Of a DNA stretch of 10,944 bases, positions 1 to 6,456 are shown one piece after another. This DNA is from Acidobacteriota bacterium (lineage in GTDB: Bacteria > Acidobacteriota > Vicinamibacteria > Vicinamibacterales > 2-12-FULL-66-21). The notes below the pieces were generated by a model that was not told the DNA's origin, did not search any database, and worked only from the letters and a program-made list of their open reading frames with translations. Made by a program: the position numbers and the translations under genes. Each line of letters begins with the position of its first letter. Position 1 is the first letter of the stretch. The DNA is taken from positions 1 to 10,944 of the forward strand of contig JACCXG010000119.1 in assembly GCA_013697225.1 (NCBI GenBank). The letters run 5' to 3'.

Positions 1-213
1 GCACGTGCCGCCCAGCTCCGAGGCTGCTTCGAAGTTCAGGCAGATCGATTTGGCATGTCCGATGTGGAGGTAACCGTTGGGTTCGGGCGGAAAGCGCGTG
101 GCGACCCGGCCACCGTGCTTCCCGGTCTTCACGTCTTCGAGGATGATGCTGCGGATGAAGTCCAGCGGGGCGTCGGCCTCGCGCACGGGTCCTGTACTGG
201 TATCGGATGCCAT
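1..213 (-). CDS. glnS: Glutaminyl-tRNA synthetase, N-terminal part (truncated by window edge)
   Basis: This is the first 71 codons of a class I aminoacyl-tRNA synthetase that charges tRNA-Gln with glutamine in the cytoplasm. The reading frame starts at the ATG complementary to 211-213 and runs off the left edge with no stop. After a short variable N-terminus (about 16 residues), it contains DFIRSII and GKHGG, followed by the class I signature region RFPPEPNGYLHIGHAKS, with the HIGH ATP-binding motif at residues 50-53. The PPEPNGYLHIGHAKS block is characteristic of GlnRS and separates it from bacterial GluRS. The window ends at GGTC, just before where the LRFDDTNP block would be expected. The start is well placed compared with the E. 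coli enzyme, which also begins about 30 residues before the RFPPEPNG block. There is no convincing Shine-Dalgarno sequence before the ATG. The gene is divergent from the propeller gene that starts at 454. Confidence 0.95.
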   Translation of the reverse strand, partial: MASDTSTGPVREADAPLDFIRSIILEDVKTGKHGGRVATRFPPEPNGYLHIGHAKSICLNFEAASELGGTC

Positions 214-228
214 TACTCTAAACTACCC

Positions 229-234
229 ATTATA
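229..234 (-). promoter_or_regulatory. Candidate -10 box of the glnS promoter
   Basis: On the minus strand these bases read TATAAT, a perfect sigma-70 -10 hexamer, in a GC-rich neighbourhood where such a match is uncommon. Only 15 bases separate it from the glnS ATG, so transcription would start roughly 7-9 bases before the start codon. I found no good -35 hexamer at 16-18 bp spacing (the bases there read like AGCAGC) and no extended -10 TGn. The call therefore rests on the -10 match and its position. Confidence 0.4.
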
Positions 235-409
235 GGGTGCCTGCCGGACCCGCTGCTGTGGAGGTGCCCATTGCCACCTCGACTCCTGCCCACCGTCTGG
301 CCGAGGCATAGGGCGGCTGTGCAGGCGAAGAGCAGGCGCTCGCCGCAGGTCAGCGACGAACAGGCGAGGTAAGCGCCTACACGGCCGCTGCAAGACCGGA
401 GAGTTTGCC

Positions 410-450
410 GGAGCCTCCTTGATAGGAATAGGAAGCTCCCATCAGGAGGT
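410..450 (+). promoter_or_regulatory. Ribosome-binding site of the propeller gene inside two competing hairpins
   Basis: The gene at 454 has a full AGGAGGT Shine-Dalgarno at 444-450, rather close to the ATG (4 bases after GGAGG). CCTCCT at 414-419 is exactly complementary to AGGAGG at 444-449. After one bulged T at 420, GAT at 421-423 pairs with ATC at 441-443. The result is a 9-bp stem with a 17-base loop that would hide the whole site. An alternative fold pairs GGAGC at 410-414 with GCTCC at 435-439 and CCT at 417-419 with AGG at 430-432, which leaves the site free. The two folds share bases and exclude each other. Whether the transcript starts upstream of 410 is unknown. Confidence 0.35.
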
Positions 451-453
451 GCC

Positions 454-1842
454 ATGCGGCCGTGTTTGAAAATCTCGCTTGCAGCAATCCTTCTGCTTCC
501 GCCGATGCTGCTGCAGACCGTCTGGGGCGCCGGCGCCCCCCGGCCCGGCGTCGACTGGCCGCAGTTCCGTGGCGTCCGCGCCTCGGGTGTCGACGACCGG
601 CACCCGGCACCGACAACCTGGGACATGGCGACCCGGAAGGGGGTCCTCTGGAAGACGCCCGTGCCCGGCCTCGGCCATGGAAGCCCGGTCGTCTGGGGGG
701 ACGCGGTATACGTTGCCACCGCGATCAGCGGCAGGAAGGATGCCGATCTGAAGGTCGGCCTCTACGGCAACATCGACCCCGTGAAGGATGACACCCCCCA
801 CGAATGGCGGGTGTACGCACTCGACAAGAAGACCGGCGCGGTGCGCTGGCAGAGCACGGCGCACACAGGCGTTCCCGTCATCAAGCGCCACACGAAGGCC
901 ACACACGCGAACTCGACGCTGGCGACGGACGGCGAACGTATCGTGGCTTTCTTCGGGTCCGAGGGGCTGCATGCATTCGACATGGCTGGCAAGCCGCTCT
1001 GGAAAAAGGATCTCGGCGTCCTCGACGCCGGCTACTACCAGGTCCCTGAGGCGCAGTGGTCCACTGGCAGCTCTCCGATTCTGCACGACGGGGTAGTGGT
1101 CGTTCAAGCGGACGTCCAGAAAGGCTCCTTCCTTGCCGCGTTCGACGCCAGGGACGGACGCGAGCTCTGGCGACAGACCCGCGATGACATCCCGACGTGG
1201 GGTACGCCGACCCTCCACGAGGTGGGCGGCAGGGCGCAACTGCTGGTCAACGGGATGCGGCATGTCGGAGCGTACGACTTCCGGACTGGTTCGGTGATCT
1301 GGAAGCTGTCGGGCGGAGGAGACATCCCTGTGCCGACCCCTGTCGCAAGTGACGGGATCATCTATGTCACGAACGCCCACGGGACCATGGCGCCTGTGTA
1401 TGCGATCAGGGAGACAGCCACCGGCGATATCTCGCTGAAGGAGGGGGAGTCCGCCAATGACGCGGTCGTGTGGAGCTACCCGCGCGGCGGAGGATACATG
1501 TCTACCCCGCTGGCCTATCGCGGCGTGCTGTATGTCGTGACATACAACGGCATCCTGACCGCTTACGACAGCCGGACAGGGGAACGGAAGTTCACGCAGC
1601 GGCTGGCGGACGGTACGAGCGCGTTCACCTCGTCCCCCGTCGCCGCGGACGGAAAGGTGTACTTGGCCAGTGAAGACGGCCGCGTCTTCGTGCTGAAGGC
1701 AGGCCCTTCCTTCGAGCCCCTTGCCACCAATGACATGACGGAGAGCACGCTAGCCACCCCGGCCTTATCGGAGGGGATGATGATCTGGCGGACCCAGCAT
1801 CACGTGCTCGCGGTTGGAGGTCAGCCCGAGCGCAGCCGCTAG
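454..1842 (+). CDS. Secreted PQQ-like beta-propeller repeat protein
   Basis: This 462-residue protein is built from PQQ-type propeller repeats. The N-terminus has a positive start and a hydrophobic run (about residues 5-23), read as a signal peptide cleaved near residues 25-28. WPQFRG at 35-40 is the usual opening of this family in Acidobacteriota and Planctomycetota. Repeated blade motifs of the form A-x-D-x-x-TG-x-x-x-W follow: YALDKKTGAVRW, HAFDMAGKPLW, AAFDARDGRELW, GAYDFRTGSVIW and TAYDSRTGERKF, plus a last blade near VFVLKAG. It lacks the cytochrome domain and other features that would mark a methanol or alcohol dehydrogenase, so a scaffold, binding or envelope role is as likely as enzymatic activity, and the substrate is unknown. 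The start is supported by AGGAGGT just upstream. It is followed after 117 bp by the response regulator on the same strand; co-transcription is possible but not shown. Confidence 0.88.
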   Translation: MRPCLKISLAAILLLPPMLLQTVWGAGAPRPGVDWPQFRGVRASGVDDRHPAPTTWDMATRKGVLWKTPVPGLGHGSPVVWGDAVYVATAISGRKDADLKVGLYGNIDPVKDDTPHEWRVYALDKKTGAVRWQSTAHTGVPVIKRHTKATHANSTLATDGERIVAFFGSEGLHAFDMAGKPLWKKDLGVLDAGYYQVPEAQWSTGSSPILHDGVVVVQADVQKGSFLAAFDARDGRELWRQTRDDIPTWGTPTLHEVGGRAQLLVNGMRHVGAYDFRTGSVIWKLSGGGDIPVPTPVASDGIIYVTNAHGTMAPVYAIRETATGDISLKEGESANDAVVWSYPRGGGYMSTPLAYRGVLYVVTYNGILTAYDSRTGERKFTQRLADGTSAFTSSPVAADGKVYLASEDGRVFVLKAGPSFEPLATNDMTESTLATPALSEGMMIWRTQHHVLAVGGQPERSR

Positions 1843-1959
1843 GGAGAACCAGGCCGACCTGAAAATTGCCGAGGTCTCTAGCCCACCGGGCCATACTGTC
1901 ATAGACTGCCGCTCGTGCTGAACTGCACCCATGACGGCCCCGGCGATTCGGACTGAGGC

Positions 1960-2613
1960 ATGCCCACCATCCTGATCGTTGACGATCACCGGGTCACCCG
2001 GCTGGGACTCGCGGAAATGCTGACAGACGCCGGCTACGACGTGGTCACGGCCGGGACGTTCCAGGAAGCCCGGCGGATCCTCCGCGAATCGCCGCCAGAC
2101 CTGCTCATCTCAGACGTGCGGCTCGGCTCCTTCAACGGTATTCAGCTCGTCATCAGCGCGCCAAACCGCCTGCCGGCCATTGTCATCACCGGGCATGCCG
2201 ACGCGGTCCTCGAGGCCGAGGCGCGTCGCAGCGGGGCCGACTATCTGGTCAAACCCTTCAATCCGGAGGAGCTCCTCGGGCTGATCCGCCAGAAGCTCGC
2301 GAGTGCGCCCGCGGCTCAGGCGGTGCCGCGGCGGTGGCGCCGCAAGGAGGTCGCAGGGCTCAGTGCGGACGTCGAGGGGCAGAACGCCAGAATCGTCGAC
2401 ATCAGCTACGGGGGAGTGCGCTTCGAGATCCGGGCTGCTGGCGAGGCGCTTCCCGAAACCTTTCAGCTCCGTTTCCCCAACGACATGTCGCTTCAGGCCG
2501 ACCTGGTCTGGCAGAGCACCCTGTCAGACGATGTGTCGGTCTGCGGGGCGGCGGTATGGCCTGAGGAGGCCAGCGCGCGACAGTGGTTTGGCCTTGTGGA
2601 CACGGTCACCTGA
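1960..2613 (+). CDS. Orphan response regulator, receiver domain fused to PilZ (c-di-GMP-binding) domain
   Basis: This 217-residue cytoplasmic protein has two domains. Residues 3-115 form a CheY-like receiver with the acidic pair D8-D9, phospho-acceptor D52 (in LLISDVRLG), T77 (in IVITGHAD) and K98 (in YLVKPF). All the residues needed for phosphorylation are present, and the stretch from D52 to T77 is a few residues shorter than usual. Residues 123-217 form a PilZ domain with both c-di-GMP-binding motifs: RxxxR as R124-R128 (RRWRR) and DxSxxG as D147-G152 (DISYGG). No histidine kinase, diguanylate cyclase or phosphodiesterase lies in the window, so the partners are elsewhere. The ATG is fixed from upstream by an in-frame TGA at 1954-1956. 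The GAGG at 1955-1958 is only one base from the start, so the usual Shine-Dalgarno spacing is absent. Phosphorylation probably changes the action of the PilZ part, but the output target is not visible. Confidence 0.92.
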   Translation: MPTILIVDDHRVTRLGLAEMLTDAGYDVVTAGTFQEARRILRESPPDLLISDVRLGSFNGIQLVISAPNRLPAIVITGHADAVLEAEARRSGADYLVKPFNPEELLGLIRQKLASAPAAQAVPRRWRRKEVAGLSADVEGQNARIVDISYGGVRFEIRAAGEALPETFQLRFPNDMSLQADLVWQSTLSDDVSVCGAAVWPEEASARQWFGLVDTVT

Positions 2614-2622
2614 ACCGTACGC

Positions 2623-2653
2623 AAAAAAAGGGATGGAGCTGACGCCCCACCCC
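2623..2653 (-). terminator. Intrinsic terminator of the first TonB-dependent receptor gene
   Basis: Read on the minus strand, a 10-bp stem (arms 2644-2653 and 2630-2639) closes a 4-base GTCA loop (2640-2643) and is followed at once by seven T (2623-2629). Two of the ten pairs are G-U wobbles that form only in the minus-strand RNA and would be A-C mismatches in plus-strand RNA, so the element is directional. It lies 21 bases beyond the receptor stop codon and 9 bases beyond the stop of the converging response-regulator gene. Confidence 0.85.
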
Positions 2654-2674
2654 CGTTTGCCACAGACCGCCCCC

Positions 2675-5600
2675 TCAGAAGTCCAGACGCGCCCCGAACG
2701 ACGCCGTGAAGGGCCGGCCGACAGCCGGGCCGAAGCCGGGTCCATAGAGCGACACCGGCTGCATGAACGAGGTCGCCACGTTGGCCGCGCTCTGCTCCGG
2801 ACGGAGCGCGAACGACAGGTTCTCCGTGTTGAAGAGGTTGAAGAGGTCGGCGAACACCTTCACCGTCGAGCGTCCACGAAGGTTGAAGCCCTTGCTGATC
2901 CGCAGGTCGGTGTTGAAGAAGTTCCCGGCGCGCTCCTCGACCGTGCCGTCTGCATTCACGACAAGGCCCGTGCGCTGCGAGTTCACCCGCTGCAGCGCGC
3001 ATCCGTTCGGGTTCAGCGCCCTGATGGCGCTCACGTCGCCGCGCACGGCGAACACGCTCTCCGCACTCACGCCTGCACACAGACGATCGACGATGTTCGT
3101 CTGGCCGTCGCCGTTGATATCGAATCCCACCGTGGGCGTGTACGGCCGGGCCGAGGCGAACTGCACAATCGGCGACAGCTGGAAGCCGAACGGCACCTCA
3201 ATCACGCCGCTGGCCACGATGCGGTGCCGCTCGTCGAGGCGGGTCGGCCCCCACTCCTCCGGGCGGAACTGATCGTCCGGCGAGATAGCGATGCCGTTAC
3301 CGCTGTAGGACGCGGTCGGCTGTCCACCCCACGCCCGCGAGTTGGCGAGCACGTAGCTCAGCGAGACCAGCGCACCGCGGGCGCGGCCCCTGACCGTCGT
3401 GGTCCAGGAATCGAACTTCGACTCGTTGGTCATGCCAATCATGTTGATCTGGCCCAGGCGGCCCGCACCAAGCCCGGAGGCCTGGAATGCCGCGTCGAAG
3501 TAGCGGGTCGAGGCTCCTGCCACGCACCGCGGATCGCCGGGCGTGGAGCCGGGGAACGCCGGATCGCAGACCGATCGGATCTGCGGGTTGATGACCTGCA
3601 CGCGTCCCTCGTTGAACCCGCGGCTGTGCACGTAGTCGCTCGAGGCCGTCCAGCTGCCACGGAATGTCCTCTGGTAGCCGATCGACAGCTTGTGGACGTG
3701 CGGGTCGGTCATATCCGGATCGTTGATGCGGCCGAAGGATCCGCGGGGAAGCTGCGCGAAGTTGAACGCCGGTGGGGGCGGCAGCGGATCCACGCCAAAT
3801 CGGAAGTTCGCCGCCTGCCCGACGCCAACGTCGGAGTTCGTCAGGTTCAGAATCTGCGAGTAGATCTCCGGACCGCTCTGTGAGAGCGAGAAGATCGTCA
3901 GGTTCTGGAAGATCTGATCGTAGAAGATCCCGTAGCCGCCACGCACGACCGACCGGCCATCGCCGACCGGGTCGTAGGCAAAGCCAAGCCGCGGCTGGAA
4001 CTCCTTCCAGCTGGGAGTCGACCTCGAGAGCCGGTCCGCATCCGCGGTGATCTGACGTGCGCGCGGATCGTCGAGCTGCTGCAGCAGCTCGATGGTGCGG
4101 TTGTTCGTCTGATCGGTCAGCAACCCGGCGTTCACATCCCACCGGAGCCCGAGGTTCAGCGTGAGCTTCGGCGTCAGGCGCCAATCGTCCTGCGCATAGA
4201 GCGCCACCTGGTGGAAGTTCTGCGCATGGCTCGCCTCTCCGGCGAAGTAGTCGACCAGCCGCACGGCGCCCGGCGTGGCGAACCCTTGCGGATACCGGGT
4301 CGTGTTGGTGGCAATGGTCTGCGGCGCGTCGAACCAGGTGAGCTGATAGCCGAAGGCCCCGAAGTAGAAGTAGCCTCCGAGCTGCGTGAAGATGTAGTTC
4401 GCGCCGGTCTTGACCGCATGGCTTCCCCGCTGCCAGGTGAAGTCGTTCCGGAGCTGATACTTCCGCGACGTGGTCTGCTGCGGGGTGTTCGGCGCGGGCC
4501 CCGTGCGGTACCCGCCGGCGAAAATCATGATGGGATCGTCGGTCACCCCGAGAATCTCGTTCGTGAAATCCTGAAAGTGCGCGGCGAACTGATTCAGCTT
4601 GTCCCCGCCGATGTTGAACGTGTGGTTCGCGATGAAGTCGTACACGTCGTTCGAGTTGGTGCTGCCGCCGCTGAGGTCGGTCGTTGCGGGGCTCGTGATC
4701 TGGTCGTTGATGGACGTGTTCTTCTGCAGCGAGAACCGGTAGAACATCGACTGGTTCTGCGAGAGCCGGTGATCGATCTTGCCGGTGAACAGCGTGTCGT
4801 CGTACGGGGTGGGGATTGCCGCCACGGCGTTCCCGCCTGGCACGACAGCCAGCTGAGCGATGGCATCGCTCCGGACCGGAGTCTCACCTTTCGGTTCATC
4901 GAACCGCTCCAGCGCGCCGAAAAAGAACAGGTTGTCACGACGGATCGGCCCGCCAATGGACCCGCCGTACTCCCAGCGCTCGAAGCTCTGCTTGGCTGCA
5001 CCGCGCTTCTGAAAGAAGTCGCTGGCCGCAAAATCCTGGTCGCGATACGTTCCGAACGTCGACCCCCGGAGGGTGTTCGTCCCAGACTTGGTGATGACGT
5101 TGACGACACCACCCACCGCCCGGCCGCTCTCAGCCGTCCAGCGGTGCTGCAGGACCTGGAACTCCTGGATCGACTCGTACGCGAAGTTCTGGAGCAGGCT
5201 CCCGACGACGTTGTCCTTGTTGTCGCCGCCGTCCACGTTCACGTCGAGCTGGCGGCCATCGCCACCACTCATCGCCACGTTCCCCACGCGCGTCTTCGTC
5301 GGGTCGAAGTTCCCGGCCGGGCGCGCCTCGGGCATGATGACCGAGAGGTTGGCAAACGTGCGGTTCAGCAGAGGAAGGTTGGTGATCTCCGTCGGCGTGA
5401 TGACGCCGCCGAGATCCGATCGGGTTGTCTCGATCAGGGGGGTGGCGCCTGTGACGACGAGCGTTTCAGACACGTCGCCCACCTCGAGCTGCATGGCAAG
5501 CGTCTGGCGGGTGCCGACGTTGACCGTGACATCCTGCCGTTCCACTTTCCTGAACCCGGGAAGCTCCGCGGTCACCACGTAGCGGCCGGGGGGCAGCAGG

Positions 5601-5824
5601 ACGAACAGGTAGTCGCCGGTGTCGTTGGTCGTTGCGGAACGGGTGAAACCCGTTTCGTCGCTGCGGACGGTCACCGTGACTCCAGGGATCACCGCGCCGG
5701 CCGCGTCAGTGACCCTCCCCGTGATTTCGCCGCTCGTTGCCTGCGCGCGGGCGTCAGGCGCGCTGAGGCTCAGCAGCACCGCCAGAGCGGCCACTGCGAA
5801 CACCAACTGCTTTAACGATTTCAT
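2675..5824 (-). CDS. Oar-like TonB-dependent outer-membrane receptor with N-terminal carboxypeptidase-regulatory-like domain
   Basis: This 1049-residue protein is predicted to take up a large, unidentified ligand across the outer membrane with TonB energy. A signal peptide covers residues 1-27 (ARA before Q28). Residues about 30-120 form a carboxypeptidase-regulatory-like beta domain (GEITGRVTDAAGAVIPGVTV, then GDYLFVLLPPGRYVV). A plug region follows, from about LVVTGATPL to VVNVITKSGTN near residues 237-247, then a long beta-barrel with alternating aromatic strands ending in a terminal Phe (ARLDF), as expected for BamA-dependent insertion. The closest described type is Oar of Myxococcus. Odd features include an EF-hand-like loop DINGDGQTNIVD at 902-913 and two cysteine pairs (C753/C767 and C916/C942), probably in exposed loops. 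GGAGG lies 11 bases before the ATG, which is long but acceptable spacing. The gene ends at the strong terminator at 2623-2653. The Gdx-type exporter gene lies 217 bp upstream on the same strand. Confidence 0.93.
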   Translation of the reverse strand: MKSLKQLVFAVAALAVLLSLSAPDARAQATSGEITGRVTDAAGAVIPGVTVTVRSDETGFTRSATTNDTGDYLFVLLPPGRYVVTAELPGFRKVERQDVTVNVGTRQTLAMQLEVGDVSETLVVTGATPLIETTRSDLGGVITPTEITNLPLLNRTFANLSVIMPEARPAGNFDPTKTRVGNVAMSGGDGRQLDVNVDGGDNKDNVVGSLLQNFAYESIQEFQVLQHRWTAESGRAVGGVVNVITKSGTNTLRGSTFGTYRDQDFAASDFFQKRGAAKQSFERWEYGGSIGGPIRRDNLFFFGALERFDEPKGETPVRSDAIAQLAVVPGGNAVAAIPTPYDDTLFTGKIDHRLSQNQSMFYRFSLQKNTSINDQITSPATTDLSGGSTNSNDVYDFIANHTFNIGGDKLNQFAAHFQDFTNEILGVTDDPIMIFAGGYRTGPAPNTPQQTTSRKYQLRNDFTWQRGSHAVKTGANYIFTQLGGYFYFGAFGYQLTWFDAPQTIATNTTRYPQGFATPGAVRLVDYFAGEASHAQNFHQVALYAQDDWRLTPKLTLNLGLRWDVNAGLLTDQTNNRTIELLQQLDDPRARQITADADRLSRSTPSWKEFQPRLGFAYDPVGDGRSVVRGGYGIFYDQIFQNLTIFSLSQSGPEIYSQILNLTNSDVGVGQAANFRFGVDPLPPPPAFNFAQLPRGSFGRINDPDMTDPHVHKLSIGYQRTFRGSWTASSDYVHSRGFNEGRVQVINPQIRSVCDPAFPGSTPGDPRCVAGASTRYFDAAFQASGLGAGRLGQINMIGMTNESKFDSWTTTVRGRARGALVSLSYVLANSRAWGGQPTASYSGNGIAISPDDQFRPEEWGPTRLDERHRIVASGVIEVPFGFQLSPIVQFASARPYTPTVGFDINGDGQTNIVDRLCAGVSAESVFAVRGDVSAIRALNPNGCALQRVNSQRTGLVVNADGTVEERAGNFFNTDLRISKGFNLRGRSTVKVFADLFNLFNTENLSFALRPEQSAANVATSFMQPVSLYGPGFGPAVGRPFTASFGARLDF

Positions 5825-5835
5825 CTGTATTCAAG

Positions 5836-5840
5836 CCTCC
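5836..5840 (-). promoter_or_regulatory. Ribosome-binding site of the first receptor gene
   Basis: On the minus strand these bases read GGAGG, a perfect Shine-Dalgarno core, with 11 bases to the ATG at 5824. This is at the long end of working spacing. It is the only such core near the start and supports the chosen start, which sits directly before a clear signal peptide. No convincing promoter hexamers were found in the 217-bp gap upstream. Confidence 0.6.
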
Positions 5841-5940
5841 AAATAAAAGAATCCAAGGGCGGACCTCGAGTCCGAGTCGGGCATAGCAATCGTCGCTCCC
5901 GCCCGGAATGCGCTGAACTAGGCGATTTTGCGCAGGATGT

Positions 5941-5972
5941 CGCAACAGAACCCCCGCAGGTTCAATGTTGCG
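5941..5972. repeat. Nested inverted repeat between the exporter and the first receptor
   Basis: CGCAAC (5941-5946) pairs with GTTGCG (5967-5972). Inside it, GAACC (5948-5952) pairs with GGTTC (5959-5963), leaving the loop CCCGCA and a small asymmetric internal loop (A opposite AAT). It could be a hairpin 3' of the exporter gene or part of the receptor leader. There is no adjacent T-run on either strand, so I do not call it an intrinsic terminator. Confidence 0.4.
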
Positions 5973-6022
5973 GATCCGAATTCATGGATTGCGGCAGGGC
6001 CGGGATGAAGTTCAGCTCGGGG

Positions 6023-6040
6023 GGTGAGCCGTCGGTCCGG
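6023..6040 (+). repeat. 18-bp direct repeat, copy 1
   Basis: This copy reads GGTGAGCCGTCGGTCCGG and matches copy 2 at 6527-6544 in 17 of 18 positions, in the same orientation, 504 bp apart. It sits just beyond the stop codon of the exporter gene. GAGCCG at 6026-6031 can pair with CGGTTC at 6038-6043 (one G-U) in plus-strand RNA. GCTC occurs 4 bases before copy 1 and 5 bases before copy 2, so the similarity may reach a little further. Confidence 0.45.
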
Positions 6041-6041
6041 T

Positions 6042-6359
6042 TCAGGGTGAGACAATCTTCAAGCCCGCGACCCCTGCCAGGATGAGGCCGATGCACACGA
6101 GGCGCGCGGCCGTCGCCGGCTCCTGGAACAGGAGGATCCCGAGGAGCGCCGTTCCCGCCGCGCCAACCCCGGTCCACACGGCGTACGCGGTGCCGATGGG
6201 CAGCGTCCGCGCAGCAAGGGACAGGAGCAGCACGCTCGCCAGCAGCGCGATGAGCGTCCAGACACTCGGCCACACGCGCGTGAAGCCGACCGTGTACTTC
6301 AGGCCAATCGCCCACGCGGTTTCGAACAGCGCGGCAACCAGCAGAATGGTCCAGGCCAT
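6042..6359 (-). CDS. sugE: Small multidrug resistance family exporter, Gdx/SugE subtype (predicted guanidinium exporter)
   Basis: This 105-residue inner-membrane protein has four hydrophobic helices, the normal length for the small multidrug resistance family, and would work as a dimer driven by protons. It aligns along its whole length with E. coli SugE/Gdx, including the N-terminal GLKY(T)xGF block and the block GTAYAVWTG. The residues that mark the guanidinium-exporting Gdx subtype are all present: the proton- and substrate-binding E13, W16, S42, Y59 and W62. This favours guanidinium or small cationic substrates over the broader EmrE range. An in-frame TAG (complement of 6369-6371) lies four codons before the ATG, so the start is fixed. 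No Shine-Dalgarno lies at normal distance; the nearest AGGAG is 19 bases upstream. I did not recognise a guanidine riboswitch in the leader. The gene is divergent from the second receptor. Confidence 0.93.
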   Translation of the reverse strand: MAWTILLVAALFETAWAIGLKYTVGFTRVWPSVWTLIALLASVLLLSLAARTLPIGTAYAVWTGVGAAGTALLGILLFQEPATAARLVCIGLILAGVAGLKIVSP

Positions 6360-6376
6360 GCCGCGAGACTAGCAGA

Positions 6377-6428
6377 TTCTCCTCTCCCGCCCCCTTCGCT
6401 CCGCTCCTTTCTCCCTTCTCCCTTTCTT
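6377..6428. other. Polypyrimidine tract (polypurine on the minus strand)
   Basis: Of 52 bases, 49 are pyrimidines on the plus strand, broken only by G at 6389, 6398 and 6403; 6404-6428 is an unbroken run of 25. It contains a tandem TTCTCCC TTCTCCC at its centre. On the minus strand it forms a purine-rich stretch with several GGAG-like cores, 18 bases upstream of the exporter ATG. It could be leader RNA of the exporter or an unusual DNA structure in the divergent promoter region. Low sequence complexity without function is also possible. Confidence 0.5.
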
Positions 6429-6456
6429 GGATCCCGCCATACGGCGCGTTGAACTC

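Noticed and set aside
442..1380. A 312-codon open frame on the minus strand opposite the propeller gene
   Set aside because: It is the complement of a clear PQQ-repeat coding frame, has an Arg/Pro/Gly/Val-rich composition typical of shadow frames in GC-rich DNA, and shows no domain.
2303..5815. Long plus-strand open frames (526 and 534 codons) under the first receptor gene
   Set aside because: They lie antisense to the receptor, read as low-complexity Arg/Val/Glu-rich sequence, and have no ribosome-binding site or recognisable motif. Codon bias of the real gene explains them.
5970..5984. Cloning-site-like sequence GCGGATCCGAATTC (adjacent BamHI and EcoRI sites), as in common expression vectors
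   Set aside because: Only about 14 bases match a vector polylinker and the flanks do not, so chance is more likely than contamination or engineering.
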